Positions 9,138 to 17,101 of a stretch of DNA of 64,000 nucleotides are shown piece by piece. The notes under the pieces are model-generated. The model worked only from the letters and a program-made list of their open reading frames with translations. It did no database searches and had not been told where the DNA came from. Positions within the stretch are counted from its first letter, which is position 1, and each line of letters begins with the position of its first letter. Location: positions 434,001 through 498,000 of the forward strand of contig NZ_JACCCU010000002.1 in the NCBI RefSeq assembly GCF_013410875.1. The letters are read 5' to 3'. This DNA comes from Tunturiibacter empetritectus (GTDB lineage: Bacteria; Acidobacteriota; Terriglobia; Terriglobales; Acidobacteriaceae). The position numbers and the translations under genes are program-made.

Positions 9138-9258
9138 CATGAACCTCCCATCGACCGCAGCCGTCTCCAGTGCTATCGTTGTCCACCAGAGTATGTCCAC
9201 CAGACTATCCTGTGCCCGTCCGGCCCCGCTCGAAACTCCATCTCTCCCGAGGTCGGCC

Positions 9259-9534
9259 ATGCCAAAATTTCTTATCGAACGCGATATCCCCGACACCGGC
9301 CACCTCACGCGCGAACAACTCGTCGCCATCTCCGAAAGCTCCTGCCGCACCCTCCGCGGCATCGACCCCGAAGTGCAGTGGCTCACCTCCTTCGTCACCG
9401 CCGACAAGATCTTCTGCATCTACATCGCACCCGACGAAGAGGTCATCCGCCGCCACGCCTTCGAGGGCGGCTTTCCCGCCAACGCCATCACCCTCATCCA
9501 CTCCACCATCGACCCCACCTACGCCGACGCCTGA
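9259..9534 (+). CDS. DUF4242 domain protein
   Basis: A 91-residue protein beginning MPKFLIERDIPDTGHLT, with WLTSFVTADKIFCIYIAPDEE and RRHAFEGGFPANAI, which matches the DUF4242 (SCO4226-like) ferredoxin-like fold. Some relatives bind nickel. The ATG at 9259 is selected because the conserved domain begins there; the open frame upstream lacks it. The stop lies 3 bp from the converging VWA gene. Confidence 0.85.
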   Translation: MPKFLIERDIPDTGHLTREQLVAISESSCRTLRGIDPEVQWLTSFVTADKIFCIYIAPDEEVIRRHAFEGGFPANAITLIHSTIDPTYADA

Positions 9535-9537
9535 TCT

Positions 9538-10596
9538 CTATCGCGCATCCGCGTAGTATCCCGTTCGATACCGCAGATCATACTTCGCCTTTAGCTCCGC
9601 ATCCGTCATCCTTACCTTGATCTGCCGAAACGAACTATCCGCCCCCCGCCGCGGCGCATAATACCCCAGCAGATACTGCGTCCGCAGGTCATCCGACACA
9701 TGCGCAAACGCCGGCTCCAGATCCTTCGGGTCCACCACGTAGTAGTACTTCCCACCCGTATCCTCGGCCAGTTGAATCAGCGCATGCTCCCCGCCCGTAT
9801 TCCTGCCCGCATCCGCATAGATCGGCACAATAATGATCGAGTACACCATCGCCCCCGCCCTCTGCGCCTCCTCTAGCGCCTGCGTATAGCGCGCCCCTTT
9901 CACCGTATCGCCGCCATCGGTGATCAGCACAATCACCCGCCTTCGCCCATTCGCAGCCGAGGTCCCCGCCAGCCTATCCGACGCCAGATAGATCGCGTCA
10001 TACAACGCCGTAGCGTCTCCATGCTGAATCGCATTCAACCCGCTCTCAATCCGCTTCGGCTGATTCGTAAACGGCACAAGCTCCCGCACCACATCCGAGA
10101 ACTCCATCAGGTCCAGCTCGTCCTGCTCCCGCAGCAGCGCCCGCACAAAGTGCTTCGCCGCCTCCTTCTCCAGCCGCTCACTGGTCATCACGCTCTCACT
10201 CGCATCAATGGCAAGCACGATCGACAGCGGCGTCGTAGCCTCTTTCTCAAATACAGCGATCTTCTGCAGCTTCCCATCCTCAAGAATCTGGAAGTCCTCC
10301 CGCTCCAGCCCACCCACCGGCGAACCCTTCGTATCCACCACGTTCAACGCCACATTCACCAGCCGCGTCTCCACCCTGATCGTAGGAAATCCGCCCTCAG
10401 GAGTCCCCGCAGAACCATTCGCCTTGCCACCCGTCTGAGTCTGAGTCGCCACCGCAGGCGGTGTCTGCACATCCTCCGGATCCTTAGGCGCCTGCGCCCC
10501 CACCGCCGGAGGAGGCTGCCGCACCACCGGAGCCTGCGACAACAGATCCCCCCGCACCAGCACGAGCCCAAGCAGAGCCCCAACCAGCACTCTCAC
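9538..10596 (-). CDS. secreted VWFA-related protein
   Basis: A 352-residue protein: signal-type N-terminus (LVGALLGLVLVRG), a Pro/Ala/Gln-rich linker to about residue 70, an Ig-like segment (TRLVNVALNVVDTKG ... LEREDFQILEDGK), then a VWA domain with an intact MIDAS (DASES, plus LITDGGD). The C-terminus LRTQYLLGYYAP ... LRYRTGYYA is the hallmark of the acidobacterial VWFA-related family. It starts with GTG overlapping the moaE stop by four bases (GTGA), so its translation is probably coupled to moaE. Role unknown; likely exported. Confidence 0.85.
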   Translation of the reverse strand: MRVLVGALLGLVLVRGDLLSQAPVVRQPPPAVGAQAPKDPEDVQTPPAVATQTQTGGKANGSAGTPEGGFPTIRVETRLVNVALNVVDTKGSPVGGLEREDFQILEDGKLQKIAVFEKEATTPLSIVLAIDASESVMTSERLEKEAAKHFVRALLREQDELDLMEFSDVVRELVPFTNQPKRIESGLNAIQHGDATALYDAIYLASDRLAGTSAANGRRRVIVLITDGGDTVKGARYTQALEEAQRAGAMVYSIIIVPIYADAGRNTGGEHALIQLAEDTGGKYYYVVDPKDLEPAFAHVSDDLRTQYLLGYYAPRRGADSSFRQIKVRMTDAELKAKYDLRYRTGYYADAR

Positions 10597-11327
10597 CGTG
10601 CGCCTCCACCCTCGACCTTCGCCACAGAACCGGGTGCCCGATACATCGCTTCTGATATATCGGCATCGTCCGTAGAAGCATGACCGCCGGGTCCCGCCGT
10701 CTCGCCGACTCGCTGACTCGCTAACCCACCGGGTGCCCCATCCTTTCGCGGTTTCATCGCGATAGGGTGGGGTATTCGCGCCGGTAGGCGCGAACCGCTC
10801 TCCTCCCCAAGCCCATCCGCCCCGCCCAAAACCAACGCCTCGGAAGCGCCCTCCGTCTCGCTGACTCGCTGACTCGCCAACCCGCCAACCCCGCCAACCC
10901 GCTGCTCCTCAGGGAACGGCTCCCCATCCGCCCACACCGCCCCATCCACAAACTGTTCTTTCTTCCAGATCGGCACCATCTTCTTCAACGTATCGATCAG
11001 CCACCGGCAAGCCTCAAACGCCGCACCCCGATGCGCCGAAGCCACCACAATCAGCACACTGGTCTCCCCTACATAAAGCCGCCCCAGACGATGCACCAGC
11101 GCCACATCCCGTACGCCAAACAGCTCCACCGCCTCGCCCGCCAACCCGCGCATCTTCTCCAGCGCCATCTCCCGATAAGCCTCATAGTCGAGATACAGCG
11201 TCTTCCGTCCCCGCGTATTATCCCGCACAATCCCGTCAAACACGCACACCGCGCCGTCCGCAGCAGCTTTGATCTCCGCCGCAATCTCCGCCGACGCAAT
11301 CACCTCATCTGTAATCTCAACCCGCAT
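10593..11327 (-). CDS. moaE: molybdopterin synthase catalytic subunit MoaE with repeat-derived tail
   Basis: The first ~142 residues are a full MoaE: RDNTRGRKTLYLDYEAY, VALVHRLGRLYVGE, VVASAHRGAAFEACRWLID and the catalytic-lysine region LKKMVPIWKKEQF, ending near ADGEPFPEEQ. It transfers sulfur from MoaD to precursor Z to make molybdopterin. The remaining ~102 residues (coding bases 10596-10901) correspond to no MoaE sequence; they are translated dispersed repeats of families A and E (LASQRVSETEG; GEESGSRLPARIPHP). The frame stays open to a GTGA overlap with the VWA gene. Start: ATG 11327 with GAGGT upstream; ATG 11351 is possible. Confidence 0.9.
   Translation of the reverse strand: MRVEITDEVIASAEIAAEIKAAADGAVCVFDGIVRDNTRGRKTLYLDYEAYREMALEKMRGLAGEAVELFGVRDVALVHRLGRLYVGETSVLIVVASAHRGAAFEACRWLIDTLKKMVPIWKKEQFVDGAVWADGEPFPEEQRVGGVGGLASQRVSETEGASEALVLGGADGLGEESGSRLPARIPHPIAMKPRKDGAPGGLASQRVGETAGPGGHASTDDADISEAMYRAPGSVAKVEGGGAR
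10629..10690. repeat. dispersed repeat family A, copy 2 (inside moaE)
   Basis: CCGGGTGCCCGATACATC ... GATATATCGG, a 10-bp stem (10638-10647 with 10653-10662) with one wobble pair, then AAGCATGACCGC as in copy 4. Lies within the moaE frame. Confidence 0.75.
10730..10828. repeat. dispersed repeat family A, copy 3 (inside moaE)
   Basis: GGGTGCCCCATCC, an inverted repeat around CATCGCGATAGGGTGGGG, then ATTCGCGCCGGTAGGCGCG and AACCGCTCTCCTCCCCAAGC. It is almost identical over ~90 bp to the intergenic copy at 48329. Translated within MoaE. Confidence 0.9.
10857..10905. repeat. 8-bp degenerate tandem repeat (family E)
   Basis: Consecutive units CTGACTCG, CTGACTCG, CCAACCCG, CCAACCCC and relatives. 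Shorter copies lie at 10698-10728, 48462-48492 and 48606-48650. This copy and the one at 10698 are inside moaE. Confidence 0.75.
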
Positions 11328-11353
11328 CCCATACCTCAAACCCATACTCAACC

Positions 11354-11450
11354 TTTGTCATTCTGAGCGGAGCGAAGAACCTCCGCATTTTGCTTTTGCC
11401 TTTGCTTTTGCCTTTGCCTTTGCCTCTACCTCTACCTCTACCTCTAAACA
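11354..11450. repeat. family B repeat with adjoining T/G/C microsatellite
   Basis: GTCATTCTGAGCGGAGCGAA ... CCGCATTTTGC is followed by alternating CTTTTGC/CTTTGC units and then four TACCTC units. It sits immediately upstream of moaE, between moaD and moaE. Confidence 0.8.
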
Positions 11451-11464
11451 AATCAACTAAAAAT

Positions 11465-11545
11465 CGTCATCTCGACCGAAGCTGCTCACGGTCTCATCGT
11501 GAGCAGCGTAGTGGAGAGACCCCCGCATTTGTTCTTGTTTTTGCC
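11465..11545. repeat. family B repeat with internal hairpin
   Basis: CGTCATCTCGACCGAAGC leads into a stem (GCTGCTCACG ... CGTGAGCAGC, 11481-11507), then GTGGAGAGACCCCCGCATTTG. The copy at 38256 has the same hairpin position (TTGCTCACGG...GTGAGCAA). Confidence 0.8.
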
Positions 11546-11574
11546 GCTGCTCTTGATTTTGCCTTTGCTCATCG

Positions 11575-11832
11575 CTATCGTCTTCCAACTCCCCCACTCA
11601 CCGGCGGCAACAAAGCCACCTCATCCCCATCCTTCAACACATCGACACCTTGCGCATACTCCTGATTCACCGCCACAGCCATCGAATCCCAAACTCCCCC
11701 AGCGCCCACAGCCCGTCCCCGGCAAGCCGCAATCAGATCCGCCACCGAAGCCCCATCCGCCAGCTCCATGTCTTCACCACTCCTGCCGAAGACATCCTTC
11801 AGCACTCCAAAATAAAGAACTCGCACCCGCAT
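11575..11832 (-). CDS. moaD: molybdopterin synthase sulfur carrier subunit MoaD
   Basis: An 85-residue ubiquitin-fold protein: MRVRVLYFGVLKDVFGRSGE, VADLIAACRGR, VAVNQEYAQGV and DGDEVALLPPVSGG. The terminal Gly-Gly is the sulfur carrier in MoaD, and it must normally be the C-terminus. Here four more residues (VGRR) follow before the stop, which is unusual. Genes moaD and moaE are on the same strand, split by ~250 bp of dispersed repeats. No strong ribosome site was judged; ATG 11832 fits the family N-terminus exactly. Confidence 0.88.
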   Translation of the reverse strand: MRVRVLYFGVLKDVFGRSGEDMELADGASVADLIAACRGRAVGAGGVWDSMAVAVNQEYAQGVDVLKDGDEVALLPPVSGGVGRR

Positions 11833-11928
11833 ATCCCATCAGAATACGCGAGCACGAGTCTTTGACGTCCATACAACTTCAACATCACTCCTAAAGGGAG
11901 CAACGCCGCCTTCTGACCATCAAACCCT

Positions 11929-12576
11929 TCAGCAAACCGAGTCCGGAAACGGAGAGTTCGCAATCAGGTCGCAGAAGTTCGGGCTCTTGTACCCGGGAAT
12001 AAACCGTTCGCAAACATCCGCCTTCACCGTCCCCCAGGTCGTCCCCGGCTTATTCTCAAACCCGCCAAAGAACGCCTTCACGATCCCCTCCTTGAAGTTC
12101 TCCCGAGGATACTCCGCCACAATCGCCTCACGAAGCTCCGCCGGAAAACTCTCAAACCCCTCCCCCAGCACATCCAGCCCCACGCCTGAAAACAGCAACG
12201 CCACCTCCGGCTTCATATACTGCGTCACCCCTGGGGTCGTATGCAGCGCAATCGCCGTCCACGCCGTCATCACCTCTTCCTCCGCCACGTTATGCGCAGT
12301 CAAAAACTGCCGCACCGCATTCGCCCCATCCACCTCAAACCGCTCCGTCTCGCTGATGTACCTCTTCACCAGCCCAAGATCGTGGAACGCTGCGCTCACA
12401 TACAACAGCTCAGGATCGAACCGCAGCTTCTTCTGCCGCCCCAGCTCCGCAGCAAACAAATACACCCGGTTCGAATGGTTGAACAACAGATCCGTACCCT
12501 GCTCACGCAAAATAGCGGTAGCCTCTTTGGCAAGCTTGGAATCAGGAATAGCGGTAGCAGAAATCGTAAGACTCAT
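11929..12576 (-). CDS. HD domain-containing protein
   Basis: A 215-residue predicted metal-dependent phosphohydrolase. The HD signature is visible as H34 (LLFNHSNRVYLFA) and H65-D66 (VSAAFHDLGL); a further HTTPG near 115 and a C-terminal block about peptide-like IPGYKSPNFCDLI. ATG 12576 is preferred over an upstream start because AAAGGAGAG lies 5-6 bases before it. Close relatives are annotated only as HD domain proteins; the substrate is unknown. It is divergent from the GlxA-type regulator gene. Confidence 0.85.
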   Translation of the reverse strand: MSLTISATAIPDSKLAKEATAILREQGTDLLFNHSNRVYLFAAELGRQKKLRFDPELLYVSAAFHDLGLVKRYISETERFEVDGANAVRQFLTAHNVAEEEVMTAWTAIALHTTPGVTQYMKPEVALLFSGVGLDVLGEGFESFPAELREAIVAEYPRENFKEGIVKAFFGGFENKPGTTWGTVKADVCERFIPGYKSPNFCDLIANSPFPDSVC

Positions 12577-12698
12577 GGCACTCTCCTTTGGCACAACTTA
12601 CTGACACCCCCATCCTGCGCCGCCCCCGCCCGCACCGCCACGACACAGATATAGCAAATTCGGACATCCCCTCGGCCCCAATCACGTACCCTGAAACC

Positions 12699-13679
12699 AT
12701 GCGAAAGATCGTCATCACCGGCCCTCCACCCGTGCAGATCCTCGACATCGCCGGCCCCCTCGAAGTCTTTGCCAACGCCGTCTTCGCCAACGCCGTCCCC
12801 GCCAACTCCCCCGGCTACGAGATCACACTCGCCACACCCGACGCCACCACCGTCCTCCAGACCAACCGAGGCTTCGCCCTCACCAACGCCGTCCCCCTCG
12901 CCGAAGTCACCGGTCCAATCGACACCCTCCTCGTCACCGGCGGCCCCGGAGCCGAATCCGGCACCTACGATCCCGTTTACGTCGCCTGGATCGCCCAAGC
13001 CGCCACCCGCTCCCGCCGCGTCGCCTCCATCTGCACCGGAGCCTTCCTCCTCGCCGCCGCCGGCCTCCTCGACAACCGCCAGGCCGTCACCCACTGGGAC
13101 TTCTGCGACCGACTCGCCCGCGAGTTCCCCGCCGTCCAAGTCAAGCCCGACCCCATCTACCTCCGCGACGGTTCCATCTACACCTCCGCCGGCATCACCG
13201 CCGGCATGGACCTTGCCCTAGCACTCGTAGAAGAAGACCACGGCCACGCCGCCGCCCTCGCCATCGCGCGCAAGTTAGTCATGTTCCTCGTCCGCCCCGG
13301 AGGCCAGGCCCAGTACAGCCACATGCTCTCCCACCAGGCCGTCACCTCGCAGCCCCTACGCGAGCTACAGGTCTGGATGCTCGAGCACCTCCGCGAACCC
13401 CTCACCGTCGACCGCCTCGCCGAGCGCATTGGCGTCAGCCCCCGCCACTTCACCCGCATCTGCCTTCGCGAAACCAGCATGAACCCCGGCCAGTTCGTCG
13501 ATCGCATGCGCGTCGAAGCCGCCCAGCAGATGATCGACAGCTCCAGCATGGGACTCAAAGAGATCGCCGACGCCACCGGCTTCAGCACCGCAGACGCCAT
13601 GCGCCGCACCTTCTCCCGCATCCTCGGCATCACACCCGCCGAATACATCCACCGCTTCAAACGCCCCATCAAGTCCTAG
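12699..13679 (+). CDS. GlxA-family transcriptional regulator (DJ-1/PfpI + AraC)
   Basis: A 326-residue regulator. Residues ~1-190 are a DJ-1/PfpI amidotransferase-like domain (IVITGPPPVQILDIAGPLEVF, LLVTGGPGAES, RVASICTGAFLLAAAGLL, with the nucleophile-elbow Cys). Residues ~220-326 are an AraC double helix-turn-helix (LTVDRLAERIGVSPRHFTRI; IADATGFSTADAMRRTFSRI). ATG 12699 is chosen because the domain starts at residue 2. Near residue 26 a short in-frame duplication gives FANAVFANAVPAN. Such proteins activate catabolic or stress genes; the target is not evident here. Confidence 0.92.
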   Translation: MRKIVITGPPPVQILDIAGPLEVFANAVFANAVPANSPGYEITLATPDATTVLQTNRGFALTNAVPLAEVTGPIDTLLVTGGPGAESGTYDPVYVAWIAQAATRSRRVASICTGAFLLAAAGLLDNRQAVTHWDFCDRLAREFPAVQVKPDPIYLRDGSIYTSAGITAGMDLALALVEEDHGHAAALAIARKLVMFLVRPGGQAQYSHMLSHQAVTSQPLRELQVWMLEHLREPLTVDRLAERIGVSPRHFTRICLRETSMNPGQFVDRMRVEAAQQMIDSSSMGLKEIADATGFSTADAMRRTFSRILGITPAEYIHRFKRPIKS

Positions 13680-13737
13680 CTGGATACAGCTGGGCAAAGA
13701 TGGGCAAACCAGCAACACCCGTAATCATTTTCAACAG

Positions 13738-13795
13738 CCGGGTGCTTCATATCTCGATTTTGAGATGTGGGCCTCATGCGAAGCATGACCGCTTT
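13738..13795. repeat. dispersed repeat family A, copy 4
   Basis: CCGGGTGCTTCATATCTCGATTTTGAGATGTGGG followed by AAGCATGACCGC; stem arms CATATCTC and GAGATGTG pair with one wobble. It fills the gap between the converging GlxA-type and DUF6321 genes. Confidence 0.75.
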
Positions 13796-13796
13796 C

Positions 13797-14216
13797 TCAA
13801 GACTCCTTCGCCGCACGATACTTCTCCAACAGCTTCCTCCCCCTAGCCGCTAATTTCTTCGCCGCAGCCTCCGTCTTCGGCACAGCCTCGCCCCACGCGT
13901 GTGCACTCAGTGCCAACCGCGTCGGTTCTCCATCCTTCATCATCGGCCCGCGCGGATGCGTAAAGTGCCGCGTCAAAAACGATCCCTTCCTCCGCATCTT
14001 CTCCGGAGTATCCGCCTCGCCCTTCACTCCCGGCTTCAGATTCGCACCCTCTGTCTTCTTATAAAACTCCCGCCCCGCCGCCGTCAGCCCGCCCTTCGGA
14101 TCCTTCCCCTTCGCAGACATCGACTTCGCCGCGCTCTTCGTTGCAGACTTCGCGGCGCTCTTCGTTCCTGACCTCTTCACCACACTCTTCGCACTTGGCT
14201 TTTTCACATTTGGCAT
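13797..14216 (-). CDS. DUF6321 domain protein with Lys/Ala/Ser-rich head
   Basis: A 139-residue basic protein. Residues 1-38 are low-complexity (KRSGTKSAAKSATKSAAKS), similar in composition to histone-H1-like tails. Residues ~40-139 form DUF6321: GGLTAAGREFYKKTEGANLK, KGEADTPEKMRRKGSFLTRH, HPRGPMMKDGEPTRLALSAH and a Lys-rich end. Function unknown; the composition suggests nucleic-acid binding, which is inference. Relatives of this compact domain are common in soil bacteria. Confidence 0.85.
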   Translation of the reverse strand: MPNVKKPSAKSVVKRSGTKSAAKSATKSAAKSMSAKGKDPKGGLTAAGREFYKKTEGANLKPGVKGEADTPEKMRRKGSFLTRHFTHPRGPMMKDGEPTRLALSAHAWGEAVPKTEAAAKKLAARGRKLLEKYRAAKES

Positions 14217-14283
14217 CGCAAACCCTCTTCTACTTGAGAATCAATCCACCCCCAACAGGTTTCTTCGGCACTCGCCGAAGTTC

Positions 14284-14325
14284 GACCACAAACACCATCG
14301 CACCACAAATTGCACCATCCACGGT
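14284..14325. repeat. AC-rich element, short copy
   Basis: CGACCACAAACACCATCGC then CACCACAAATTGCACCATCC resembles part of the longer AC-rich elements downstream of lon (17975-18105) and hrcA (51055-51172). Similarity judged by eye. Confidence 0.4.
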
Positions 14326-14482
14326 TCCAAATTAAAGACCGCCAAACTACTGCAACCTATCGGCAACTTCCATAACCGCTGCGATGGCATCACTTACACC
14401 CTCGCCACCCGAGATAAGCTGGCTCCGACCAACATTCACGCTCCTTTTGGCATCCAACCGTCATCAGTCGCCGCACCATCCC

Positions 14483-15370
14483 ATGACCATTCCAGCTATC
14501 CCAAATCTAGTAATTCAACTCATCCTCGCCACCTCAGTTGTCTTGTTTCTCTCCTCACTCCTCCCCATCCGCCGGATCTGCGCCATGCTGCCTCGCGGCC
14601 GTGCCCGCTCCACCTGGCGCATCATGGGAGCACTTCTCACCCTCGCCGCCGTCGGCGTCGCCATCTTCCTCCGCATCAACACCACCGACGGTCCAGACAA
14701 CTACGAAGACTGGATCGTCAGCCTCGTCTTCCTGGCCGCATCCATCTTCGTCTTTACCGTATCCACCCTCGCCCTCCACACCGCCAGAGACCTCTCCAAG
14801 ATCGTCGACCTCGAACGCGCCGCCATCATCGACCCCGTCACCGAACTCTTCAACCGCCGTCACATCATGGCCCTTCTCGACGCCCAGTGCCAGCACTCCT
14901 GCAAGCACAACTCCCCCTTCTCCATCCTCCTCATCGACGTCGACAACTTCAAAGCCATCAACGACACCTTCGGCCATCGCACCGGAGACACCGTCCTCAA
15001 AGAGCTCGGCCGCGTCATCTCCCACATCATCCCCGAATCCAGAGCCATCGGTCGTTACGGCGGCGAGGAGTTCCTCGTCATCCTTCCCCAATCCGCCTCC
15101 AGCCAGGCATGGCGCATCGCCGAAGAGCTTCGAAAAGCCGTCCAGGCCACCAAAATCGCCAGTCAGAGAACGCTCATCGACTCCCCCACCATCAGCATCG
15201 GCATCGCTACTGCCTTCGGATGGAAGGAGACCTCTGAAGACCTCATCGAGATCGCCGACGAAGCCCTCTACTCCGCCAAAGCTGCCGGACGCAACTGCAT
15301 CTGCCACGCCTTCGAATCCTCAGGACGACAATCCGCCTCCAGATTCACCACCGTCCCCGCAACCCAATAG
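14483..15370 (+). CDS. diguanylate cyclase (GGDEF), membrane-bound
   Basis: About 295 residues. Three hydrophobic helices occupy roughly residues 5-100 (LVIQLILATSVVLFLSSLL; LLTLAAVGVAIFL; WIVSLVFLAASIFVFTVSTL), a short linker (ARDLSKIVDLERAAIIDPVT) leads into GGDEF: LFNRRHIMALL, ILLIDVDNFKAINDTFGHRT, and the active site RYGGEEF. GGEEF is compatible with cyclic-di-GMP synthesis. The RxxD inhibitory site five residues upstream reads PESR, so product inhibition is probably absent. ATG 14483 is preferred; ATG 14384 would add 33 residues without recognisable features. Confidence 0.88.
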   Translation: MTIPAIPNLVIQLILATSVVLFLSSLLPIRRICAMLPRGRARSTWRIMGALLTLAAVGVAIFLRINTTDGPDNYEDWIVSLVFLAASIFVFTVSTLALHTARDLSKIVDLERAAIIDPVTELFNRRHIMALLDAQCQHSCKHNSPFSILLIDVDNFKAINDTFGHRTGDTVLKELGRVISHIIPESRAIGRYGGEEFLVILPQSASSQAWRIAEELRKAVQATKIASQRTLIDSPTISIGIATAFGWKETSEDLIEIADEALYSAKAAGRNCICHAFESSGRQSASRFTTVPATQ

Positions 15371-15400
15371 CCACCCCACCGCAATTCACACACTACCCAC

Positions 15401-15964
15401 TCACGCCTTCGTCGGCTCATAGTGCAGCAGCACGCTTCCATTGCCAAACACGCGATGCTTCGTCAGCGTCAGCTTCACCTTTTCCTCCAGCCCTTCGAAC
15501 ATCGTCTTCCCCCCACCAAGAACCACAGGCATCACGGCAATCTGATACTCATCGATCAGCCCCGCACCCGTCAGCTGCGCAACAAGCGTCCCACTCCCGA
15601 AGATCACCATCCCCTCCCCGGCCTCCGCCTTCATCTTTCGCACCGTCTCCACCGGATCGGTCTTCACCAGCGTCGTATTCTTCCACCCCGCCGACTCCAT
15701 CGACCGCGAAAACACCACCTTCTTCGCGCTGTTCATCCTCTCCGCAACCTCAGGCATCATCGCCGTCGCCGTGGACGTCGGCCAGAAGCCGGCCATCAGG
15801 TCATACGTCTTCCTGCCAAACAACATCGTGCCGTCGCCCTTGGCATTCCCCTGCGTAAACTCGTTCCACTCCTTATCCTGCTGGCGAGCCCAGCTCATAT
15901 CGCCGTTCGCGTCCGCGATGTATCCATCCACCGACGAAATATTGAACACCATCAATCTGCGCAT
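15401..15964 (-). CDS. dihydrofolate reductase family protein (RibD C-terminal-like)
   Basis: A 187-residue NADPH-dependent reductase-fold protein: RLMVFNISSVDGYIADANGD, MLFGRKTYDLMAGFWP, KKVVFSRSMESAGWKNTTLV, MVIFGSGTLVAQLTGAGLID and EYQIAVMPVVLGGGKTMFEG. This is the YyaP/YwjB-like branch rather than true folA. ATG 15964 has GGAGGAGAG four bases upstream, which fixes the start. It is convergent with the diguanylate cyclase. Substrate unknown. Confidence 0.9.
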   Translation of the reverse strand: MRRLMVFNISSVDGYIADANGDMSWARQQDKEWNEFTQGNAKGDGTMLFGRKTYDLMAGFWPTSTATAMMPEVAERMNSAKKVVFSRSMESAGWKNTTLVKTDPVETVRKMKAEAGEGMVIFGSGTLVAQLTGAGLIDEYQIAVMPVVLGGGKTMFEGLEEKVKLTLTKHRVFGNGSVLLHYEPTKA

Positions 15965-16073
15965 CGATCTCTCCTCCGATCCTCCTGAATCTGAACCCTC
16001 AATCTGAATCCAACGTTGGATGGGACCACTCATACTTCGCCCCCGAGATGGTACCTTCAACTGCTGTCGTCTG

Positions 16074-16125
16074 TCTGTTGTCATTCCGTAGCGCAGCGAA
16101 GATCTCCCGCATCTCGTCTTTGCTG
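16074..16125. repeat. dispersed repeat family B copy
   Basis: TTGTCATTCCGTAGCGCAGC ... GATCTCCCGCATCTCGTCTTTGC, in the gap between the DHFR-like gene and the zinc-finger gene. The rest of 15965-16226 shows no gene. Confidence 0.7.
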
Positions 16126-16226
16126 TTGTCAGGCGACAGACCACTTCCCAGAAGCGCTTTTCTCGGTACTAATTTCCCTAATAATGTGAATAATAATCCC
16201 GTCTCGAATCACTTTGGCGCGGTCAG

Positions 16227-17072
16227 TTATTCGGGGTCACAGTATCTTTCAATCGCTTCGCGATTTTGATTAACCCACTTGGGATGGATAAAACACGATT
16301 TCCCGAAAGTGTTGTTGACGTGCTTCGCGACCCAAACCGCACGGTCGGTCCGGCGCGCGCGCGTACCCCATTCACGCCAGGCTTTCGCCGCCGCTCTAAG
16401 CATCTCTTGCTTCAATCGTTCGCGGCTTGCCCGAGTCCGCTCTGCTCCACCGACTAGTTTGCAACTGCCGCAGTAGCTGCCCCGCTTGATTGCAGTCTTC
16501 CGTTGGCGTTTGCGAAGGAAATACCGTTTGCAAGTCGGATTGGTACACTTGCCGATGCGCGTCGAAAGCGGTGACGCAAGCAATTCCTGGAAGTAGTGGG
16601 TCGCCATGTCGCGCGCATACAGTATCGGGTCTTGATTCTTCCAGCGCGGTTGGTTCACGCCGATCGCCATCGTACCATCCCCGTTCAAGAGAGGCATTGG
16701 CTGGTTTCGCAGCCACGATGCTTGAATCTCGTCAAAGATCACCACCGGAGCTTCGTCTGCGGAGACCGTCATAATGGGAGCTTCATCCACCGAAGCGCGG
16801 ACTCTGCGGCTCGACGGTGTCTCGATCCTGTTGCTGTCGATTCCAGTCTGAAGGAAGCCATCCACAAAAGCGCGTAGCCGGATGAAGAATGCAGCGCTTG
16901 CGGCCTCACACTCCGCTTCGCTTGGCAGATTCAGTTCCGGAATTCGCTTCCAAGCCAGCAAACCCCAGTGCGTCGCCTCACCATTGAGGAAGTCAAGGAT
17001 CAAGTCTCGGAAGAAACGCTCGTAGCGGCCTCCAGCATGATTTTTCCCGTCATAAATTTGCACACTTTGCAC
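16227..17072 (-). CDS. CGNR-type zinc-finger protein, unknown function
   Basis: A 281-residue protein from GTG 17072. The N-terminal half is not recognised. Near residues 175-210 a treble-clef-like zinc site reads GKCTNPTCKRYF ... GSYCGSCKL (C-x4-C ... C-x2-C), resembling CGNR zinc-finger proteins; it is followed by a basic helix (GGAERTRASRERLKQEMLRA) and HPKWVNQNREAIERYC. The frame stays open upstream to 17192 without an ATG, GTG or TTG, so a truncated N-terminus or non-canonical start is possible. Base composition of 16.2-17.3 kb is visibly less C-rich than its neighbours, suggesting transfer. Confidence 0.6.
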   Translation of the reverse strand: MQSVQIYDGKNHAGGRYERFFRDLILDFLNGEATHWGLLAWKRIPELNLPSEAECEAASAAFFIRLRAFVDGFLQTGIDSNRIETPSSRRVRASVDEAPIMTVSADEAPVVIFDEIQASWLRNQPMPLLNGDGTMAIGVNQPRWKNQDPILYARDMATHYFQELLASPLSTRIGKCTNPTCKRYFLRKRQRKTAIKRGSYCGSCKLVGGAERTRASRERLKQEMLRAAAKAWREWGTRARRTDRAVWVAKHVNNTFGKSCFIHPKWVNQNREAIERYCDPE

Positions 17073-17101
17073 ACAAAGATGATGCGCGTAAAAAGAATTG
17101 T

